From assembly GCA_902490055.1 (NCBI GenBank), contig CABUCP010000140.1, positions 1 through 7,761 of the forward strand: DNA of 7,761 bases. Reading direction: 5' to 3'. Both the position numbers and the translations under genes were made by a program. The notes beneath the pieces were generated by a model. The model had not been told where the DNA came from. It ran no database searches and worked only from the letters and a program-made list of their open reading frames with translations. The DNA is from an uncultured Klebsiella sp. GTDB lineage: Bacteria; Pseudomonadota; Gammaproteobacteria; Enterobacterales; Enterobacteriaceae. Below, piece by piece: positions 5,593 to 7,761 of the stretch (positions within the stretch are counted from its first letter, which is position 1; every line of letters begins with the position of its first letter).

Positions 5593-7698
5593 TCAGGCTG
5601 CGGTAATCAGCCAGCAGTTGTGGATCTGACGGTTACGGGCAAAGTCCTGCGACAGCGTTTTTTGCGAAATCTCTTGCGCCTTCAGGCCAAGCGCCGCCAG
5701 CCCGTCATGATCCATACGGAAACCGCGTTTGTTATTTGAGAACATTATCGTGCCGCCTTTACGCAGCAGACGTTTTAAATCGGTCATCAGACGCAGGTGA
5801 TCGCGCTGCACGTCAAACGCATCTTCCATACGTTTGGAGTTCGAGAAGGTCGGCGGATCGATAAAGATCAGATCAAACTGCTCGGTGCTTTCGCGCAGCC
5901 ATCCCAGCACGTCTGCCTGCATCAGGCGATGCGCGCGGCCGGTTAAGCCATTCAGGCGCAGGTTGCGTTCCGCCCACTCCAGATAGGTGCGCGACATATC
6001 CACGGTGGTCGTCGAGCGCGCGCCGCCGAGGCCGGCGTGAACGCTGGCGCTGCCGGTATAGGAGAACAGGTTGAGGAAGTCTTTACCTTTGCTCATCTGG
6101 CCCAGCATGCGGCGGGCGATACGGTGGTCGAGGAATAGCCCGGTATCGAGGTAGTCGGTGAGGTTAACCCACAGACGGGCGTTATACTCCTGCACTTCGA
6201 TAAAGTCGCCCTTTTCCGCCATTTTCTGGTATTGGTTTTTACCCTTTTGCCGTTCACGGGTTTTTAGTACCAGTTTGTTCGGCGCAATGCCCAACACTGC
6301 GATAGTGGCGGCGATGATATCGAACAGACGCTGACGCGCTTTGTGCGCATCGACGGTTTTTGGCGGCGCATACTCCTGCACCACTACCCAATCGCCGTAG
6401 CGGTCGATAGCCACGTTATATTCCGGCAGGTCTGCGTCGTACAGGCGGTAGCATTCAATGCCTTCCTGACGGGCCCACTTTTCAAACTTCTTCAGATTTT
6501 TGCGCAGACGGTTGGCGAAATCTTCCGCCAGCATCGCCGGCTTACCGCCTTCGCTTTCCGCCAGGTGGTAGTTTTTCTGCACGCAGTCCAGCGGGCCGTT
6601 CTTCGCTTTAAACTGTTTGTCAGCGCGCAGTTGCAGGCAGCTCAGCAGCTCCGGCGAGGCGCTGAACACCGACAGGTTCCAGCCGCCGAACTGATTTTTC
6701 ATAATCCGCCCCAGCAGGCTGTGCAGGGCAATCAGCGCCGGTTCGCTTTCCAGACGCTCGCCGTACGGCGGGTTGCTGATAACCGTGCCGTACGGGCCTT
6801 TTGGTAGCGGGTTATTAAGCTGCGCGACGTCTTTCACTTCAAAGTTGACAAGCTCGCCAATGCCGGCGCGGCGGGCGTTGCGGCGCGCGCGTTCGATAAC
6901 GCGTTCGTCGACATCGGAACCATAAAAGCGGGATTCATAAGCCGCCAGGCCCTGGCGCGCGCGCGTTTGCGCCTCGGCTTTCACCTCTTTCCAGACGGCG
7001 TCATCGTGCTGAGCCCAACCGCCAAAGCCCCAATGGCCGCGGTGCAGGCCCGGCGCGCGGTCGGTCGCCAGCATTGCCGCTTCGATAAGCAGCGTACCGG
7101 AACCGCACATCGGATCGAGCAGCGGCGTACCGGCCACCCAGCCGGAGCGCATGACGATCGCCGCCGCGAGGTTTTCTTTGATCGGCGCCATCCCGGTACC
7201 ATCACGGTAGCCGCGCAGGTGCAGGCCTTCGCCGCTCAGATCCAGCGAAATATGCGCGGTCTCTTTGTTCAGCCAGACGTTAATGCGCAGATCGGGATTT
7301 TCACGATCGACATTCGGACGCGGCAGGTTTTTACGCGTAAAACTGTCGACGATGGCGTCTTTGACTTTTAAAGCGCCATACTGACTGTTGCGGATCTCTT
7401 CGTTGAGGCCGCTAAAATGCACCGCGAAGGTGGCGTCAGTAGTAAAGATCTCCGTCCACGGAATCGATTGAACCCCAAGGTAGAGATCCAGATCGCTATA
7501 CACGCTGCATTCACCCAACGGCAGCATGATGCGCGAGGCCAGCCGGCTCCACATCAGGCTTTGATACAGCAGACGCGTATCTCCCTGAAAATGAACCCCG
7601 CCCTGGACGACCTGGCACTCCGATGCGCCCAGTCCTTCCAGTTCAGTTTTTAACAGCTCTTCAAGACCACGAGCCGTGCTGGCAAACAGAGATTTCAT
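5593..7698 (-). CDS. rlmL: RlmKL, bifunctional 23S rRNA methyltransferase (m2G2445 and m7G2069)
   Basis: This 701-residue protein matches E. coli RlmKL (YcbY, 702 residues), a natural fusion of two SAM-dependent methyltransferases acting on neighbouring bases of 23S rRNA helix 74 during 50S assembly. A THUMP RNA-binding region occupies roughly 45-155. The RlmL half (m2G2445) has a SAM-binding motif DPMCGSGT (195-202) and the catalytic NPPY (309-312) typical of base N-methyltransferases acting on exocyclic amines. The RlmK half (m7G2069) follows a linker near 390-450. Its SAM motif is in [11 protein letters not shown] (542-552) and its active-site motif is DPPT (614-617). Both halves look complete. 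The start at 7698 gives the family N-terminus MKSLFAST. The preceding ribosome site is weak (AAGTGA-like). It is the first gene of the cluster, served by the promoter at 7732-7759, and lies 12 bases before uup. Confidence 0.98.
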   Translation of the reverse strand: MKSLFASTARGLEELLKTELEGLGASECQVVQGGVHFQGDTRLLYQSLMWSRLASRIMLPLGECSVYSDLDLYLGVQSIPWTEIFTTDATFAVHFSGLNEEIRNSQYGALKVKDAIVDSFTRKNLPRPNVDRENPDLRINVWLNKETAHISLDLSGEGLHLRGYRDGTGMAPIKENLAAAIVMRSGWVAGTPLLDPMCGSGTLLIEAAMLATDRAPGLHRGHWGFGGWAQHDDAVWKEVKAEAQTRARQGLAAYESRFYGSDVDERVIERARRNARRAGIGELVNFEVKDVAQLNNPLPKGPYGTVISNPPYGERLESEPALIALHSLLGRIMKNQFGGWNLSVFSASPELLSCLQLRADKQFKAKNGPLDCVQKNYHLAESEGGKPAMLAEDFANRLRKNLKKFEKWARQEGIECYRLYDADLPEYNVAIDRYGDWVVVQEYAPPKTVDAHKARQRLFDIIAATIAVLGIAPNKLVLKTRERQKGKNQYQKMAEKGDFIEVQEYNARLWVNLTDYLDTGLFLDHRIARRMLGQMSKGKDFLNLFSYTGSASVHAGLGGARSTTTVDMSRTYLEWAERNLRLNGLTGRAHRLMQADVLGWLRESTEQFDLIFIDPPTFSNSKRMEDAFDVQRDHLRLMTDLKRLLRKGGTIMFSNNKRGFRMDHDGLAALGLKAQEISQKTLSQDFARNRQIHNCWLITAA

Positions 7699-7731
7699 AT
7701 CGTCACTTTTACTTAAAGAAAATTGGTGCGC

Positions 7732-7759
7732 ATTATAGCCAATATGTGCCCTATGTCAT
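7732..7759 (-). promoter_or_regulatory. Sigma-70 promoter of rlmKL and the downstream cluster
   Basis: On the minus strand ATGACA (7759-7754, five of six to the -35 consensus) is followed by a 16-base spacer and a perfect TATAAT (7737-7732). Transcription would start near 7725, giving a leader of about 27 bases before the rlmKL ATG. No operator is recognisable in the short leader. In E. coli the gene upstream, ycbX, is divergent, so its promoter may share this region just beyond the edge. Confidence 0.68.
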
Positions 7760-7761
7760 AA

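Noticed and set aside
6343..6807. 154-codon plus-strand open frame antisense to rlmKL, and the similar one at 6967-7371
   Set aside because: Both lie inside conserved rlmKL domains, lack supporting signals and read like reverse-strand translations of a GC-rich gene.
1..7761. A previously undescribed gene system
   Set aside because: All five genes are recognised, intact and in the order expected for Enterobacteriaceae, with almost no unassigned space. I found no sign of foreign DNA, defence genes or mobile elements.

Overview
The window comes from the chromosome of an enterobacterium. All five proteins closely match, from memory, the Escherichia coli proteins RlmKL, Uup, PqiA, PqiB and PqiC in sequence, length and order. 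The substitutions and the fairly high GC content suggest a Klebsiella, Raoultella or Enterobacter relative rather than E. coli itself. That genus-level placement is inference.

All genes lie on the minus strand and are read from right to left. At 7699-7761 is a short leader with a strong sigma-70 promoter. It is followed by rlmKL (7698-5593), uup (5580-3673), pqiA (3658-2390), pqiB (2400-763) and pqiC (763-200). Gaps are 12 and 14 nt, then there is an 11-nt overlap and a TGATG junction, so the five genes can be transcribed together, and the pqi genes look translationally coupled. A clear rho-independent terminator at 141-182 closes the cluster. The remaining 1-140 carries no gene. In E. coli the next gene in this direction is rmf, and the leftmost ~95 bases look like its promoter region, with rmf itself beyond the window edge.

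The genes form two functional groups. RlmKL modifies 23S rRNA at two sites, and Uup is an ABC-F ATPase that acts on the ribosome and in DNA transactions. PqiA (inner membrane), PqiB (a periplasm-spanning MCE protein) and PqiC (outer membrane lipoprotein) form an envelope lipid-transport pathway. In E. coli the pqi genes also have their own stress-induced promoters. A candidate SoxS box plus -10 element lies inside the 3' part of uup (3886-3930) and is the most interesting unexplained signal here.

No mobile element, CRISPR array, RNA gene, broken gene or new gene system was found. This is an ordinary, well-conserved core region. The findings are regulatory details, not a new system.
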